Positions 45,834 to 54,294 of a stretch of 64,000 nucleotides of DNA are shown in pieces (positions within the stretch are counted from its first letter, which is position 1; each line of letters starts with the position of its first letter). The notes under the pieces were generated by a model. It did no database searches. It saw only the letters and a list, made by a program, of their open reading frames with translations, and was not told the DNA's origin. Where the stretch lies: assembly GCA_944350115.1 (NCBI GenBank), contig CALVNZ010000005.1, forward strand, positions 1 to 64,000. The letters run 5' to 3'. This stretch comes from an uncultured Clostridia bacterium (GTDB lineage Bacteria > Bacillota > Clostridia > Christensenellales > UBA1242). Position numbers and translations under genes: made by a program.

Positions 45834-48800
45834 ATGATTTTAAAAAAGATTGAAATGGCAGGGTTTAAATCTTTCGCTGACAAAACAGTGATTGAGTTTA
45901 ACGATGGATTTACGGCAATTGTTGGCCCTAATGGTTGCGGAAAAAGTAATGTTGCTGACGCTATTCGTTGGGTTTTAGGTGAGCAAAAAGTTAAAGATTT
46001 GCGTGCGGACAGCATGCAAGATGTCATTTTTAACGGAACTGAAAAAAGAAAGAGTCTTTCTTATTGTGAAGTATCTTTGCATTTTGATAATTCAACGCGT
46101 TATTTTGATTTTGATTATGATGAACTCATCATCACAAGAAAGCTTTATCGTTCTGGTGAAAGCGAATATTTAATCAACAGAAACACTTGTTTGCTTAGAG
46201 ATATCACAAACCTTCTTTATAATTCTGGGTTGGGGAAAAGTGGCTATTCAATTATTGGACAAGGCAAGGTGACTGAAATTGTCGAATCTAAACCAGAAAA
46301 TAGAAGAAGCATGTTTGAAGACGCCGCAGGAATTGCAAAATACAAAAAAGAAAAGACCGATGCTGAAAGAAAGTTGGAAGTTGCACGACAAAATCTCGAT
46401 CGCGTGGGCGATATTTTGCTTGAAATTGATCGACAAATGGGACCTTTAAGAAAACAAGCGGAAAATGCTAAAAAATATTTGGAATTTAAGGCACAATTAA
46501 AAGATTTGGAAGTTAATGCTTACATTTATCAATACGAAAACGCAAGCGATTTTAAAGATAAAATCCGTGTAAAATTAGATGCAATCATGCAAGAACTTGC
46601 TTTAAGGGACAGCGAAATGAGTCAAGCTACGGCGCAATATAATGAAGCAATGGAAAGACTTGACAATTTTGATGCTACACTTTCAAAAATTAACAGCAGA
46701 ATTTTGGAATTGACTGTTAATTTGGAAAAACAAGAGGGAGAAACGAAAGTTGCCCGTGAGAGAATTTTGTTTACTCAAAAAGAAAATGACCGACTTAATC
46801 TTGATTTGACAAACGCTGAAAAAGCTTTGGAAATGGCACAGCAGTTGCAAGCACAAAAAGAAAAAGAAGGGCAAGAGCTTGATGACAAACTTGCAATACT
46901 TGAAAAAGAGTTTGATGCTTTATCAGAAAAATATCAACAAGCTGCTCATGAAATTGAGGTGAACGAAGCACAAGTTGGGCAATCACAACAAAAATTTATT
47001 GAAACCTTGGGCTCACTTTCTGATGCAAAGAGTTCGGTTTCAAAATTCGGAACAGAAAAAGAATTGTTGAGTTCTAATTTAGAAAATGTTGAAAAAGAAA
47101 TCAAAGAAACTAAAACAAAACTTGATGAACAACAATCGACAAAAACTGATTTGATGGCAAGTTTAAGTCAAAAAGAAGGGGCTTATGCCATAAGTGAAAA
47201 AGAATATGGAGAAAGTTTAGCAAAATCAACTTTGCTTGCTTCGAGATTGCAAGATTTTGAAAATGATCGTCAAAATAAAGCAACAGAACTTAAAGTTTAT
47301 GAAAACAGGCTTAAACTTTTGACTGAAATGCAGGCTGAATTTGAAGGTTATAATTTTGCAGTTAAAAAACTTCTCAAACTTGCTTCGGCGTCAAATTCGC
47401 TTTCTAAAAATATTGTTGGCGTTGTAGCGTCATTAATTAAAGTCCCTGAAAAATATGAAACAGCAATCGAAGTCGCTTTGGGGTCAAGTGTTCAAAACAT
47501 TGTCACTTTTGACGAAAAAGGTGCAAAAGAACTTGTTGAATATTTAAAAGAAAATCATTTTGGTCGTGCTACATTCCTTCCAATTTCTTCTATGAAACGC
47601 AGAAGCGTTAATGTTTCGTCAATAAAGAACATGAATGGTTTTGTTGGCGTTGCTGATGAACTTATCTCTTTTGATAAAAAAATCGAAAACGTTGTTTCAG
47701 GACTTTTAGGTGGAACCATCATTGTTGAAAGACTTATCGATGCAATTGAAATGTCCAAGGCAAGCGGATATGCTTTTAAAATTGTTTCACTCGATGGTGA
47801 TGTTATCAATCCACAAGGTTCAATCACGGGTGGAAGCAAAAAGAGCGAAGCTGTTGGAATCATGAGCAGAGAACGTGAAATTGAAACTTTGAAAAAAGAA
47901 ATTGAAAAATTGACAGCTTTCTTGAAAAATGCCGAAAACGAAAAATCAGCGCTAGTTAGTGAGTATAACACTGCAAAGGAGAGAACACAAAAAGCCATTG
48001 ACCGCAAAAACGAACTTTCCGTTGAAATCACTTCAATAAAAGCAAAACTTGAAGCACTTGAAAATGTTCTCAAAGAAGCCAAGGAAGATTTGAATGTTCT
48101 TGAAATGGAACGACAAACAATTGAAAATAAACTTAAACTCGTAAGTGAGCAATATGAAAAATCTGCTTTGCTTCAATCAGCGTTGTCTGGAAACGAAAGT
48201 GACGCAAACGCTCTTGTTGAAAACAAAAAAGCACACACAGAAAAACTTCGAAAGGAAAGGGAAGATTTAAGTGCGAAACTTACTGCTGTTAAAGTTGATA
48301 TTGCGTCAGTAAAAACACAAATTGAAAACTTAAAGGCTGAACTTATTCGTCTGGCAAATGAAATTGGAACGCAAAATGAAAACATAAGACTTTTAAATGC
48401 ACACATTGAAGATAATTTAAGTTTTATTGAATCAGCTGAAGAACTCATCAAAACAAGACTTGCAAGTGCTCCAAGAAGTCAAGCTAAAGAAGAGCTTGAC
48501 GATCTAACGCAAAAACAAAAGAAAACCGAAGAAGAAAAAATTCAACTTTCTGCATTAATTCGCTCGCTTGATACACAAAAAACAGGTTTAATGGAAGAAT
48601 TAAACAGAATTAATGACAGAAAATATCGCGAAGAAATGAATCTTGCAAAGGTTGATTCAGACATTGAAGTGATGCAAGAGAGAATTTATGAAGAATATTC
48701 ACTTGCATACAACGACTGTTTGGATTTAAAGCGTCCTGACTTTGATATTAAAGTGGCTATGCCAGAGATCGCAAAAATTAAAAGAGCAATTTCAGCTCTT

Positions 48801-49418
48801 GGCCCAATCAACGTCAACGCCATTGAAGATTGCTCGGCTTTACTTGAAAGATACAACACGCTTTCAGAACAATCAAATGATTTGAAGAAAGCAGAAGAAG
48901 ATTTGACAAAAATCATAAAAGACCTTTCTGAAATCATGATTGAAAAGTTTACAAGTGAACTTGAAAAAATTAATGAAAGTTTCAAAATCACTTTTAGAGA
49001 GCTTTTTGGTGGTGGAAACGCTAAACTTGAACTCGTTGATCCTGAAAATCCACTTGAATCTGGTGTTGAAGTTTTTGTTCAGCCACCTGGAAAGAAAATT
49101 CAAAACATGTCACTTTATTCTGGCGGAGAAAAGTCTTTGACTGCAATGGCAATCATTTTTGCGATTTTAAGAATCAAACCTTTGCCTTTCTGCTTGTTTG
49201 ACGAAGTTGAAGCGGCACTTGATGATTCTAACGTGGAAATTGTTGATAAATATTTGAAAAAACTTTCAGATGAAACACAATTCATTCTTATCACTCACAA
49301 AAAACCAACTATGGAATATGCCGATTCATTGTTTGGGGTGACAATGGAAGAAAAGGGTGTTTCAAAAATTGTGTCTGTTAAACTTTCAGACGCCATAAAA
49401 CTTGATGAATCAGCTTAA
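45834..49418 (+). CDS. smc: Chromosome segregation protein SMC
   Basis: SMC is the condensin ATPase. The protein has 1194 aa. The N-terminal Walker A is GPNGCGKSNVADAI (about residue 32). Long coiled coils (about 170-500 and 680-1020) flank a hinge with GGxxIV-type loops (about 510-650). The C-terminal ABC signature LYSGGEKSLTAMA and Walker B PFCLFDEVEAALDD complete the head. A weak AGG ribosome binding site precedes the ATG. Its partners ScpA and ScpB are encoded 17 kb upstream. It sits in the rnc-smc-ftsY order. Confidence 0.98.
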   Translation: MILKKIEMAGFKSFADKTVIEFNDGFTAIVGPNGCGKSNVADAIRWVLGEQKVKDLRADSMQDVIFNGTEKRKSLSYCEVSLHFDNSTRYFDFDYDELIITRKLYRSGESEYLINRNTCLLRDITNLLYNSGLGKSGYSIIGQGKVTEIVESKPENRRSMFEDAAGIAKYKKEKTDAERKLEVARQNLDRVGDILLEIDRQMGPLRKQAENAKKYLEFKAQLKDLEVNAYIYQYENASDFKDKIRVKLDAIMQELALRDSEMSQATAQYNEAMERLDNFDATLSKINSRILELTVNLEKQEGETKVARERILFTQKENDRLNLDLTNAEKALEMAQQLQAQKEKEGQELDDKLAILEKEFDALSEKYQQAAHEIEVNEAQVGQSQQKFIETLGSLSDAKSSVSKFGTEKELLSSNLENVEKEIKETKTKLDEQQSTKTDLMASLSQKEGAYAISEKEYGESLAKSTLLASRLQDFENDRQNKATELKVYENRLKLLTEMQAEFEGYNFAVKKLLKLASASNSLSKNIVGVVASLIKVPEKYETAIEVALGSSVQNIVTFDEKGAKELVEYLKENHFGRATFLPISSMKRRSVNVSSIKNMNGFVGVADELISFDKKIENVVSGLLGGTIIVERLIDAIEMSKASGYAFKIVSLDGDVINPQGSITGGSKKSEAVGIMSREREIETLKKEIEKLTAFLKNAENEKSALVSEYNTAKERTQKAIDRKNELSVEITSIKAKLEALENVLKEAKEDLNVLEMERQTIENKLKLVSEQYEKSALLQSALSGNESDANALVENKKAHTEKLRKEREDLSAKLTAVKVDIASVKTQIENLKAELIRLANEIGTQNENIRLLNAHIEDNLSFIESAEELIKTRLASAPRSQAKEELDDLTQKQKKTEEEKIQLSALIRSLDTQKTGLMEELNRINDRKYREEMNLAKVDSDIEVMQERIYEEYSLAYNDCLDLKRPDFDIKVAMPEIAKIKRAISALGPINVNAIEDCSALLERYNTLSEQSNDLKKAEEDLTKIIKDLSEIMIEKFTSELEKINESFKITFRELFGGGNAKLELVDPENPLESGVEVFVQPPGKKIQNMSLYSGGEKSLTAMAIIFAILRIKPLPFCLFDEVEAALDDSNVEIVDKYLKKLSDETQFILITHKKPTMEYADSLFGVTMEEKGVSKIVSVKLSDAIKLDESA

Positions 49419-49429
49419 AGGGGAATTAA

Positions 49430-50326
49430 ATGGGCTTTTTTAAAAAACTCGCAAATGCGCTTAAAAAAACCAAAGAGGCATTTTCAAGAAAGATTGATGC
49501 CTTGCTTTCTCATGGCGAACTTGATGACGATTTTTATGATGATTTAACTGATCTGTTAATTTCATGTGATCTTGGCGTTCGTCCAGCCATGGAAGTTGTT
49601 GATGAGCTTCGTCTTTATGCTAGGAAAAACAAAATTCGCTCAGCAAATGAAGTGAAAGATGCTTTAAAACTTATTTTAACAGAGCAACTTGAATCTTCTC
49701 CAAAAATTGAGTTTGAGTTTCCTGTTGTTATAACAATTATAGGTGTCAATGGAGTTGGCAAGACAACAACGATAGGAAAACTTGCAAAATACTTTTCCGA
49801 CCAAAAAAAATCTGTCACGCTTGTTGCGGGAGATACTTTTAGAGCCGCTGCAAGTGAGCAACTCACTATGTGGGCGGAAAGGTCAAAAACCAGGATAATT
49901 AAACACGCAGAAGGTGCCGATGCAGCAGCCGTCGTTTTTGACGGAATTGCAAGTGCAAAAGCCAAGAAGACAGATGTGCTTATTGTTGACACTGCTGGAA
50001 GATTACACACAAAAACAAACCTTATGGAAGAACTGAAAAAGATTAACAAAGTGACTGCTCGTGAATATCCCGAAGCACAAAAATTGACTTTTATTGTTCT
50101 TGATGCAACAACAGGTCAAAATGCTGTCAATCAAATTTCTGCTTTCAATGAATATGTGCAGATTGACGGAATCGTTTTGACAAAACTTGATGGAACGGCA
50201 AAAGGCGGTGTGGTTGTCGCTATTGAAAGAGACCTAAAAAAACCAGTTGTCTTTGTTGGAACGGGTGAAGGCATAGACGACATTGAATTGTTTGATGCTA
50301 AAACTTTTATAAATGAAATGTTTTAG
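49430..50326 (+). CDS. ftsY: Signal recognition particle receptor FtsY
   Basis: FtsY is the GTPase receptor that docks SRP-ribosome complexes at the membrane. The protein has 298 aa, the short form lacking a long acidic A domain. The P-loop GVNGVGKTTTIGKL is near residue 105, DTAGRLHTKTNLMEEL near 185, and TKLDGTAKGG near 245. A GGGG ribosome binding site lies before the ATG, 11 nt after smc. Ffh is not in the window. Confidence 0.96.
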   Translation: MGFFKKLANALKKTKEAFSRKIDALLSHGELDDDFYDDLTDLLISCDLGVRPAMEVVDELRLYARKNKIRSANEVKDALKLILTEQLESSPKIEFEFPVVITIIGVNGVGKTTTIGKLAKYFSDQKKSVTLVAGDTFRAAASEQLTMWAERSKTRIIKHAEGADAAAVVFDGIASAKAKKTDVLIVDTAGRLHTKTNLMEELKKINKVTAREYPEAQKLTFIVLDATTGQNAVNQISAFNEYVQIDGIVLTKLDGTAKGGVVVAIERDLKKPVVFVGTGEGIDDIELFDAKTFINEMF

Positions 50327-50401
50327 AATTTAAAAAAAATATGTGTCCAAGCAAAATTCGGTAATTTTCGACATATACATTTCTCTAAAAGGAGAAAGCT
50401 T

Positions 50402-51118
50402 GTGTTTGAAAGTTTGCCGTTTTTTTTGTCTAAACTCAGGTGTTTTACTGCGTTTGTAAACAACACGGAGTGTTTCCCAAAACCACTTACGAAAGAGCGT
50501 GAGCATGAACTTATGGTTCGATTTCGTGAGTTTAATGATATGAAAGCTCGAAGCCAACTCATAAACCACAATTTGCGTTTGGTTTCGCATATTGTAAAAA
50601 AATATGCGGGCTCAGTTTCAATTGAAGTTGATGATTTGATTTCTGTTGGTGCAATAGGACTAATAAAAGCAATCGATAGTTTTGATTATGAAAAAGGGGT
50701 TGGGCTTGCGACCTATGCCTCAAAGTGCATTGACAACGAAATTTTGATGCTTATTAGAGTCAACAAAAAGCATAAGGACACCATTTCACTGTCAAGCAAG
50801 TTTGCTTCGGACAAAGATGGAAACGAAGTTTTGTTTATGGATGTTTTGGAATCCGATGAAGAAGAGGTTGAAGATGCTGTTTCGTCAAGCTTTTTGATGG
50901 AAAAAATAAATAGTTCAATAGCCGTGCGTTTGTCACCAAGAGAAAAAGAAATTATTACAAAAAGATATGGTTTAAATGGCGAAAAAGTTTACACGCAAAA
51001 AGAACTCGCAGATGAACTTGGCATTTCTAGAAGTTATGTTTCAAGAATTGAAGCCAAAGCTCTCGACTTAATAAAAGGAGATTTGGCAAAAAATTATTAT
51101 GATTCTCATGAAAATTAA
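50402..51118 (+). CDS. sigK: Sporulation sigma factor SigK with a candidate pro-sequence
   Basis: This is a sigma-70 family factor of 238 aa. Region 2 (NHNLRLVSHIVKKY, DDLISVGAIGLIKAIDSF, GLATYASKCIDNEIL) and region 4 (LSPREKEIITKRYGL, ELADELGISRSYVSRIE) match SigK, the late mother-cell factor. The N-terminus, about 25 residues before FPKPL, is hydrophobic (SLPFFLSKLRCFTAFV) and aligns with the membrane-tethering pro-sequence of B. subtilis pro-sigma K. The GTG start follows AAAGGAG. There is no sign of a skin-type interruption. SigE is the closest alternative, but FPKPL and the context favour SigK. Confidence 0.85.
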   Translation: MFESLPFFLSKLRCFTAFVNNTECFPKPLTKEREHELMVRFREFNDMKARSQLINHNLRLVSHIVKKYAGSVSIEVDDLISVGAIGLIKAIDSFDYEKGVGLATYASKCIDNEILMLIRVNKKHKDTISLSSKFASDKDGNEVLFMDVLESDEEEVEDAVSSSFLMEKINSSIAVRLSPREKEIITKRYGLNGEKVYTQKELADELGISRSYVSRIEAKALDLIKGDLAKNYYDSHEN

Positions 51119-51147
51119 TTGATTTTTTGTAAATTATGTTGTAAAAT
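51119..51147 (+). promoter_or_regulatory. Promoter of the diadenylate cyclase gene
   Basis: TTGATT (51119-51124), 17-nt spacer, TAAAAT (51142-51147). The -35 overlaps the end of the sigK stop region. Confidence 0.75.
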
Positions 51148-51168
51148 GCACCTAGAAGGGGCGGAGCG

Positions 51169-52530
51169 TTGCAAAAAGAAAAATTTTATGTTGTTTTAAC
51201 TAAATTGATTTTACCTCTCTTTACTGGCTCAATTTTGGTCGGTGAAGAGGAGTCTAGCACGCGTGAATCAGAAGTCGCTCTTGGCAAACAAAATTCTCTT
51301 TTGATCAAACCAAACAAATCGGCAGATTATAGATTTGTGATAAAAAGGGGAAGAGCATATCAAACTTTTGAATTATCACTTTTAAAAAACATAATTAAAG
51401 AATTAAGTGAAATTGATGAAACTGCAATTTTAGATCCAACTTATGAACTCACTTTGCAAGAAAAAGCCATTGAAAAAGCCGTTTGCGACAGTGTTGCTTC
51501 TTCTGCGTCTTCAGTTATGCTTGGCCTTGTGACAGCACTAACTAGATGGAGTAACCGCACATATGAAGGCAAACATGTAAACTTTGGAATTATTTTAAAT
51601 TTAAGCGAAAATGTTGAAGATAGAAATCTTCATTATTCAAATATTATTTCAACTGACTTTTTTGTTTTGCTTTCTGACGGGAAAGATTCTTTTGTTGAGT
51701 TTAACCGTGAAGGTTATTTGATGGGCTATGTTTCACTTGCAAAAGTCAGAAATTATTCAACAACCGCGCCAAACGAATTTAATTTTGTCGCTAGATATTG
51801 TGGCGACCGAAAAATTGGTATTGTTTTAACTGAAAGTGGAGATTTGCTTATTTTTAAAAATCGTGCACTTATGTTTGCAAAAAGAAGAGGCAAGTGGAAC
51901 ATTTACAGCCATGATGAAGTTATTCAGCTTTTAGGATACAGAGAGCCACATTCATTAAAAGAAGTGAGAAGAGCTGTTTATTTGACAGCCCTTGATTGTT
52001 CATTTAAATATTTGGGTGGAATTATTATTTACTTAAAAAAAGACACCGCTATGCAAGCTTTGGCACATGTTAATGCCGGCGACATTTTAAATGAAAAATA
52101 TTACAACATGAAAAAACAAATGGAACTTGAAGAAGCTGACAAGCTTTACAATTTAACAAGGTCAGAAGATATTAAAAGAATTTTTAGTGATGATTATGAA
52201 GACTTTTTGGCAAAAAACTGTTGCTTTAAAGCCATGTGTTTAAAACAAATCATCGAAGGAAAAAAATTCTATGAATTAGGCCGTCAAATTAGAGAAGAAA
52301 TCACAGCCATGGACGGAGCAACTATAATCGACCATGACGGAACTGTTATTACGGCAGGCGCTATTTTAAAAATTGAAGCAGGGTCAATAAGTGGCGGTGG
52401 AAGAAAAGCCGCAGCAATGGCACTTGCTAAATATGGCATATCGTTGAAAATTTCACAAGACGGTGAAATTCAAGGTTTTGTCAGTGATAAAAAGCTGGGA
52501 CATCCAAAACTACTGTTTACCGTAAACTAA
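51169..52530 (+). CDS. DisA_N-type diadenylate cyclase with N-terminal sensor-like domain
   Basis: The protein has 453 aa and is not DisA itself. The C-terminal region (about 265-453) matches the DAC domain: SFKYLGGIIIYLKKDT corresponds to the GALIVI strand, MDGATII is the DGA motif (382-384), and GDL/GEI strands follow. The ATP-phosphate RHR motif is altered, reading GGGRKAA at about 409-415. The N-terminal region (about 1-250), with LLSDGKDSFVEFNREG and GDLLIF, resembles the sensor domain seen on a separate DAC class (DACNV-like, from memory). A TTG start is supported by AAGGGG. It probably makes or binds c-di-AMP, but activity is uncertain. Confidence 0.75.
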   Translation: MQKEKFYVVLTKLILPLFTGSILVGEEESSTRESEVALGKQNSLLIKPNKSADYRFVIKRGRAYQTFELSLLKNIIKELSEIDETAILDPTYELTLQEKAIEKAVCDSVASSASSVMLGLVTALTRWSNRTYEGKHVNFGIILNLSENVEDRNLHYSNIISTDFFVLLSDGKDSFVEFNREGYLMGYVSLAKVRNYSTTAPNEFNFVARYCGDRKIGIVLTESGDLLIFKNRALMFAKRRGKWNIYSHDEVIQLLGYREPHSLKEVRRAVYLTALDCSFKYLGGIIIYLKKDTAMQALAHVNAGDILNEKYYNMKKQMELEEADKLYNLTRSEDIKRIFSDDYEDFLAKNCCFKAMCLKQIIEGKKFYELGRQIREEITAMDGATIIDHDGTVITAGAILKIEAGSISGGGRKAAAMALAKYGISLKISQDGEIQGFVSDKKLGHPKLLFTVN

Positions 52531-52532
52531 AT

Positions 52533-52561
52533 TTGACTTTTGTTTATGTTTGTGCTATAAT
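52533..52561 (+). promoter_or_regulatory. RNase P RNA promoter
   Basis: TTGACT (52533-52538), 17-nt spacer, TATAAT (52556-52561). The predicted +1 falls at the first paired base of the P1 helix. Confidence 0.88.
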
Positions 52562-52568
52562 TAAAAAG

Positions 52569-52905
52569 TCAGTTAAACTTGTGGTCGCGGTTTGCTTGTA
52601 ATGAGCAAAGTGAGGAAAGTCCGGGCATCAAAAGACAGGGTGCCGGTTAACGACCGGTGGAGGCGACTCTAAGGAAAGTGCAACAGAAATAAACCGCCCG
52701 CAAGGGTAAGGATGGAAAGGTGAGGTAAGAGCTTACCGGAGAAATGGTGACATTTCTCGTCACTGTAAACCCCACTCGATGCAAGTTTAAGCGAAGACAA
52801 TGTGCCGTCTTTCACGTCTTCCAAAAACAACGCTTGAGCCTATTGGCAACAATAGGCCTAGATAGATGACCACATAACACAGAACTCGGCTTATGTTTAA
52901 CTGAT
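52569..52905 (+). ncRNA. rnpB: RNase P RNA (type A)
   Basis: This is the catalytic RNA of tRNA 5' maturation. P1 is closed by CAGTTAAAC at the 5' end and GTTTAACTG at the 3' end. The universal core GAGGAAAGTCCGGGC (about 52611), AGTGCAACAGAAA (about 52677) and CAGAACTCGGCTTA (about 52881) are present. P-helix layout with a long GAAATGGTGAC arm suits the ancestral type A rather than the Bacillus type B. It has its own promoter and terminator, and this explains the gene-free stretch. Confidence 0.96.
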
Positions 52906-52907
52906 TG

Positions 52908-52933
52908 AAGCAAACTTTTAGGTTTGCTTTTTT
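52908..52933 (+). terminator. rnpB terminator
   Basis: AAGCAAAC pairs with GTTTGCTT around a TTTTAG loop, followed by a T-run. Confidence 0.88.
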
Positions 52934-52955
52934 ATTTTATGTCAAAAATTAAGGC

Positions 52956-54149
52956 ATGAAAAAACGCGATTATTTTTTTAATATGACAAATTTAATTTTA
53001 AATAGGCTTCGTTTTCATGCACCAAATCTCTATGGTTGTGATGTTGATTTTCAAAGTTTAATAGATTTGGGAGTTGATCCATCTTTGCCAATTTTTAAGT
53101 TTGATAAAGTCATGTCAAAACCGCTTTTTAAATGCTTTGAAAAGGTCAAAAGTGTTTGTGATTTTAACTTGATATTGTCAGATCATAACAAGAAGGCAGA
53201 AAAAAAATTAGGCGCCATAATTTTAAACAATAACACGGAAATTAATAAATTAAACATAAATTACAAATCAAATTCTCTCTATCACTTAAAAAGCGAAGAA
53301 ACCTTTGTTGAAATAGATGGTGTTCAACAAAATCTTTGCTTTCATGATTTTTACTTGCAATCCGGTGGAATAAGCAATGATGTAAGATTTTATATAAAAG
53401 AATTTGCTCTTTGTGGCAGGAATTTTTATTTTGAATTTTTAAATTTGTCTGACAAACCTAAAACTATCAATGTGGTTTTAAATCTTCCGCTTGAACAAGG
53501 CTATTATTTTTTTCAAAAAAGGTCTTCCTGCATTGAAGTGACGGATTTATTTTCCTGCGAAAAAAGATTTTTTAATTTCACTCCGCATAAAGCAAATTTT
53601 ATTTTTTCATGTGTTGATGGCGTTGAAAATTGCACTCACGCTTGCATCAACGTGATGTGCGAAATTAATTTGAAACCTAAACAAAAAAAGGTTCATTTTT
53701 TTAATTTTGGGAAAGAGAAGTTTAAATTATGCGGGCAAGGTGAAATGGAAATGTTTATGGCAGAAGCTGATAGACAAGCCTATTTAAGATTTAATTTGAG
53801 AATCAAAAGTGAAGACAAACAAGAGCAACGCCTTGTTAATCAAATTTTGCCAGAAAGAATTTATTTAGGCTGGCTTAATGGTAAGCAAGATGAAAAAAGT
53901 GAAATTGAATATGGCAAATTAAAAGAAAAATTTTTAATAAAAACTGATAAAGGATTTTTGTTCGCGGGACTTTCTAAAATTAAGTCTTTTCAGATTTTTA
54001 ATGGCAAGGAATGGAAAAATATCAATGTCGAGCAAACAAATGGACAAAGTTATATGCAAATTGGAAAGACAAAATTTTATGGCAAAAATTATTTAAGTTT
54101 TAAAGAAATTAAAAATCTTGCTGATTGCCTTGTTTTTAAAGGTGAATAA
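52956..54149 (+). CDS. Hypothetical beta-rich protein, 397 aa
   Basis: I do not recognise this protein. It is soluble, aromatic-rich and appears mainly beta, with patterns such as NFYFEFLNLSDKPKTINVVLNLP that resemble beta-sandwich domains of carbohydrate-active proteins. No catalytic motif is visible and no signal peptide is present. AAGG lies only 2 nt before the ATG, and no usable Shine-Dalgarno is seen, so the start mechanism is unclear. It is monocistronic between the rnpB terminator and its own terminator. Confidence 0.7.
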   Translation: MKKRDYFFNMTNLILNRLRFHAPNLYGCDVDFQSLIDLGVDPSLPIFKFDKVMSKPLFKCFEKVKSVCDFNLILSDHNKKAEKKLGAIILNNNTEINKLNINYKSNSLYHLKSEETFVEIDGVQQNLCFHDFYLQSGGISNDVRFYIKEFALCGRNFYFEFLNLSDKPKTINVVLNLPLEQGYYFFQKRSSCIEVTDLFSCEKRFFNFTPHKANFIFSCVDGVENCTHACINVMCEINLKPKQKKVHFFNFGKEKFKLCGQGEMEMFMAEADRQAYLRFNLRIKSEDKQEQRLVNQILPERIYLGWLNGKQDEKSEIEYGKLKEKFLIKTDKGFLFAGLSKIKSFQIFNGKEWKNINVEQTNGQSYMQIGKTKFYGKNYLSFKEIKNLADCLVFKGE

Positions 54150-54180
54150 GCGTTTTTTAAATAATTTAAAAAAACAATTA

Positions 54181-54207
54181 AAAATCAGGCGTTTTGCTTG
54201 ATTTTTT
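54181..54207 (+). terminator. Terminator after the 397-aa gene
   Basis: AAAATCAGGC pairs with GCTTGATTTT with one G-U pair around a GTTTT loop, followed by T residues. Confidence 0.82.
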
Positions 54208-54257
54208 CTAATGAAAAGCTAGTTTTAATATTCGCAAAAATTTTTTTCTATAAATTG

Positions 54258-54286
54258 TTGTAATATTTGAATAATTATGCTATACT
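54258..54286 (+). promoter_or_regulatory. rarA promoter giving a leaderless mRNA
   Basis: TTGTAA (54258-54263), 17-nt spacer, TATACT (54281-54286). The ATG at 54295 is 8 nt from the -10 box, so the leader is 0-2 nt. Confidence 0.8.
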
Positions 54287-54294
54287 CATAAAGT

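Noticed and set aside
47555-48082. A 175-codon minus-strand frame inside smc
   Set aside because: It lies wholly within a confident smc coding region, has no start signal, and its Ser/Phe-rich content is what antisense of Glu/Lys-rich coiled coil produces.
50330-50401. A sigma E promoter before sigK
   Set aside because: CATATACAT at about 50370 looks like a -10, but no matching -35 lies at 13-16 nt, so it is too weak to list.
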